Of a stretch of 7,863 nt of DNA, positions 5,634 through 7,863 are shown piece by piece. The stretch is from assembly GCA_947258675.1 (NCBI GenBank), contig CAMYJP010000160.1, positions 1-7,863 on the forward strand. Reading direction: 5' to 3'. Below the pieces are notes generated by a model. That model was given only the letters and a program-made list of their open reading frames with translations. It did no database searches and was not told the DNA's origin. The stretch is from an uncultured Desulfobulbaceae bacterium. Lineage in GTDB: Bacteria > Desulfobacterota > Desulfobulbia > Desulfobulbales > BM004. The position numbers were made by a program, and so were the translations under genes. How positions within the stretch are numbered: the first letter of the stretch is position 1; every line of letters starts with the position of its first letter.

Positions 5634-7863
5634 TTAAAATGTGTACCCGATAGTAAAGTGAATCCTTCCTGCGCTTTCCTGTTCCTTTCTGTCCAGCTTG
5701 TGGCCGTAAACAAGGCCGATCGGGCCGATGGGAGTGATATAGCTCAGGCCGATGCCGACTGATGAGCGGAAATCGTCAGCCCCTACGCCCAATCGGGAGT
5801 TTTTTACTGCACCCATATCGCTGAATGTTATAATCTCCAGTTTATTTCCCATATCAAATCGGGCCTCAAGGCTGCCGATTATTTCAGTTCGGCCTCCTAC
5901 GGGATCGTCAAACTCGTCAAACCGCAGTTTGTTTTCATCGAAACCTCTGACACTGGCGGTGCCGCCAAGGAAAAACAACTGATCATCCGGAACCTCGCCT
6001 TCGGAGTTGAAGGGGGCGATTTTGCCGTAACGTCCCCGCACCGCAAGCGTGATTCGCTTCAGAGGGGTATAGTAGTACCGTACCTCGGCCCGGTATTTCA
6101 GGAAATCGTCCAGGGACTTTTCGACTCCCTTCGAAATATCAACAGCCGCTGACGAATAGAGTCCCTTCTTGGGACGGACAAAGGAGTCGGTGGAATTGTA
6201 AGTCAAGGAAGGACTTATAACGAGAAAACTTCTTGGTTCATATTGCTCTTCCTCTCCTGCAGGAATGGGACTGTCATCTGCCCGATACTGTTCCCGGTGT
6301 TCATATTGAAAGCCAAGCTGAGCGGACATTTGTCTCAGTTTTAAAAATCTTCGACTAAAAAGAAGAGCTGCTCCATAGCTTTTACTCCCGAAATCCTGAT
6401 TCAGTTCCTCCCTGTCTTCGGTATAGAGATTCAGGGTGCTTGATATGGTCGATCCAAGCAGCCTCGGTTCTGTGATTCCAATTTCTCCGCGGTACCCAAT
6501 CCCACTGAACTCACCGCTGATCCAACCATCCAGGTTTCGGCCGAAAAGATTCCGGTCCCCCAGACGTGAGTGCAGGAAGAATTCTCTTGCCGAATCGTAT
6601 CCAAGTCCGAATTGAAAATAATAAGGTTTTTTCTCCTCCACCGTGACCAGCATGTCAATCTCATCGGCTTTTTCCTTGAGCCCGAGCAGTTTCACTTTCA
6701 CTGCATCCAACGTGTTTACCCCCCGGAAGTTCTTGTTTGATGCAGTCGCATCCTTCAGAGAAAAATGTTCACCTGTCTTGACGTTTACTTCATTACGAAG
6801 AATTTTCTCACGCGTCCGGAAATTGCCGGCAAAAAGGATTTCTCCCATCTTCACATAGGGACCTTCTTCCACGGTAAAAACAATTGTCGCCTTCGACTCG
6901 TTATCGCCAAGAATGGCCTTCCCCGTGACCATGGCATGGGGGAACCCTTTTTCCGAAATCATGGCGGACAGCTTGTTTTCACCGCTCTGCAGCATGTGTT
7001 GCCGAAAGGGCTCGCCCTCTTTTAAGGCAATCGCCCCACGAGTCTCGGCTTCCGAAAACACTGTGAGCCCGGGAAAGGAGACGGCTGCGACCTTGGTTTT
7101 TGCTCCTTCTTTTATCTTCAAGATAAGGGTAGCAAAGCGGATCCCCGCCTCTTTAACCTCCCGCCATTTTACTTCATCTTCAATGAGAGGGTGCATATAG
7201 CCATGCTTTAAATATAAGATCTTGACAGCCTTCTTATCCTCTTCGAGAACCTTTGGAAAAAATTCTCCGTCAGCCAAAAATCCGGGAGTTCTGGTAAGCA
7301 ACTGCTTTTTTATCATCTCTTCCGAGACAGCCTCGTTCCCCGTGATAATGACATCCTCCACAACAGAGCGGGGACCTTCATCGATGACGATGCGGATATT
7401 TCGCGTCGATTCGGCCGAGCCTTTCTTTTTCCTTTTGTCCTCTTCAGCAGATACGCGAACTTTAAGATAGCCCGCTTTTCGGTATCGGTCTTTGATATTC
7501 CTGATGCTTCTTCGCAGGCCAAGGCCTCCAATATTTCCTTTTTCAATGAGGCTGAGGTCTTTTTTCAGGGTACGATTCCAGAATTTGTCATTTCCCGAAT
7601 ATGCAATATGATACTCCGGTCCTTCCCGCACCGTGATTCGTATGATTGCCTCACTGGATCGGGGGTCTTTCCGCACATCAGAGGTAACTTCAACATCGGC
7701 AAAACCTTTCTGGCGATAAATAGCTGTCAGGTTTTTCACGTCCTTATCCAGCTCTTTCTGAATAAACCGCCCGGCACCGCCGAAAAGAAGGGCCGCATGC
7801 AATGTCTTAAGCCGCATCTTGAGGCGCCCGCCGGAGAAGGATCGATTTCCTTTGATTTCCACT
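5634..7863 (-). CDS. BamA/Omp85-family outer-membrane protein, at least five POTRA domains plus barrel (5' end missing)
   Basis: At least 742 residues are visible and the frame is open at the right edge. The GTG at 7862 lies inside a POTRA strand (VEIKGNRSFSGGRLK), so it is not the true start. Five POTRA-like repeats of about 75-95 residues each follow, recognisable by GN-type turns (such as ITGNEAVSEEMIKKQL and FAGNFRTREKILRNEV) and EGP/EEK ends. From about residue 410 comes a 16-strand type barrel opening with YYFQFGLGYDS and containing GDRNLFGRNL, the conserved VRGF of the L6 loop (638-641, in GGTASVRGFDENK) and a C-terminal IHFTIGYTF. The terminal Phe and alternating aromatic residues are the BAM targeting signal. 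The role is insertion or secretion of outer-membrane proteins. It could be the main BamA or a TamA-like paralogue. It is convergent with the YeeE operon. Confidence 0.88.
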   Translation of the reverse strand, partial: VEIKGNRSFSGGRLKMRLKTLHAALLFGGAGRFIQKELDKDVKNLTAIYRQKGFADVEVTSDVRKDPRSSEAIIRITVREGPEYHIAYSGNDKFWNRTLKKDLSLIEKGNIGGLGLRRSIRNIKDRYRKAGYLKVRVSAEEDKRKKKGSAESTRNIRIVIDEGPRSVVEDVIITGNEAVSEEMIKKQLLTRTPGFLADGEFFPKVLEEDKKAVKILYLKHGYMHPLIEDEVKWREVKEAGIRFATLILKIKEGAKTKVAAVSFPGLTVFSEAETRGAIALKEGEPFRQHMLQSGENKLSAMISEKGFPHAMVTGKAILGDNESKATIVFTVEEGPYVKMGEILFAGNFRTREKILRNEVNVKTGEHFSLKDATASNKNFRGVNTLDAVKVKLLGLKEKADEIDMLVTVEEKKPYYFQFGLGYDSAREFFLHSRLGDRNLFGRNLDGWISGEFSGIGYRGEIGITEPRLLGSTISSTLNLYTEDREELNQDFGSKSYGAALLFSRRFLKLRQMSAQLGFQYEHREQYRADDSPIPAGEEEQYEPRSFLVISPSLTYNSTDSFVRPKKGLYSSAAVDISKGVEKSLDDFLKYRAEVRYYYTPLKRITLAVRGRYGKIAPFNSEGEVPDDQLFFLGGTASVRGFDENKLRFDEFDDPVGGRTEIIGSLEARFDMGNKLEIITFSDMGAVKNSRLGVGADDFRSSVGIGLSYITPIGPIGLVYGHKLDRKEQESAGRIHFTIGYTF

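Noticed and set aside
7313..7546. 77-codon minus-strand frame inside the Omp85 gene
   Set aside because: It is a second-frame shadow of the POTRA coding region.

Overview
The window looks like a piece of chromosome from an anaerobic Gram-negative bacterium, most plausibly a Desulfobacterota-type (sulfate- or sulfur-metabolising delta-lineage) organism. The basis is the combination of a ferredoxin-linked 2-oxoacid oxidoreductase (anaerobic metabolism), an Omp85/BamA-type outer-membrane protein (diderm envelope), a CbpA/CbpM chaperone pair and a YeeE/YedE sulfur-transport pair. The taxon is an inference. No rRNA, tRNA, CRISPR array or insertion sequence was seen.

Layout: (1) Positions 1-2083, minus strand: korA (fused gamma-alpha subunit) followed by the 5' part of korB (ThDP-binding beta subunit), which runs off the left edge. 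(2) Positions 2084-2299: a divergent promoter region. (3) Positions 2300-3543, plus strand: cbpA and cbpM, overlapping by ATGA. (4) Positions 3544-3926: a gene-poor stretch, then a small coiled-coil stress-type protein (3927-4259, GTG start). (5) Positions 4354-5402, plus strand: two half-size YeeE/YedE membrane proteins, overlapping by ATGA. (6) Positions 5403-5633: a short region with what looks like the 3' remnant of a lost gene. (7) Positions 5634-7863, minus strand: a BamA/Omp85-type protein with at least five POTRA domains and a complete beta-barrel, its N-terminus beyond the right edge.

The main discovery is in the first YeeE gene. Its frame appears to stop at a TGA (4750-4752), but that TGA sits exactly where the family has its conserved cysteine (GG-C-x-SGHGLSG). 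The frame stays open for 41 more codons that encode the rest of the conserved motif and the last membrane helix. It then ends in an ATGA overlap with the second YeeE gene. A stem-loop with a GGA apical loop lies 22 nt after the TGA, in the position expected for a bacterial SECIS element. I therefore annotate 4354-4878 as a selenocysteine-containing YeeE/YedE protein (Sec133, 174 residues). An ordinary ORF caller would cut it at residue 132.

The two YeeE proteins would together form one transporter for a reduced sulfur (thiosulfate-like) or selenium compound, with Sec in one half and Cys93 in the other. The other operons (2-oxoacid oxidation to ferredoxin, chaperone and modulator, outer-membrane assembly) look like neighbours and not partners of this transporter.
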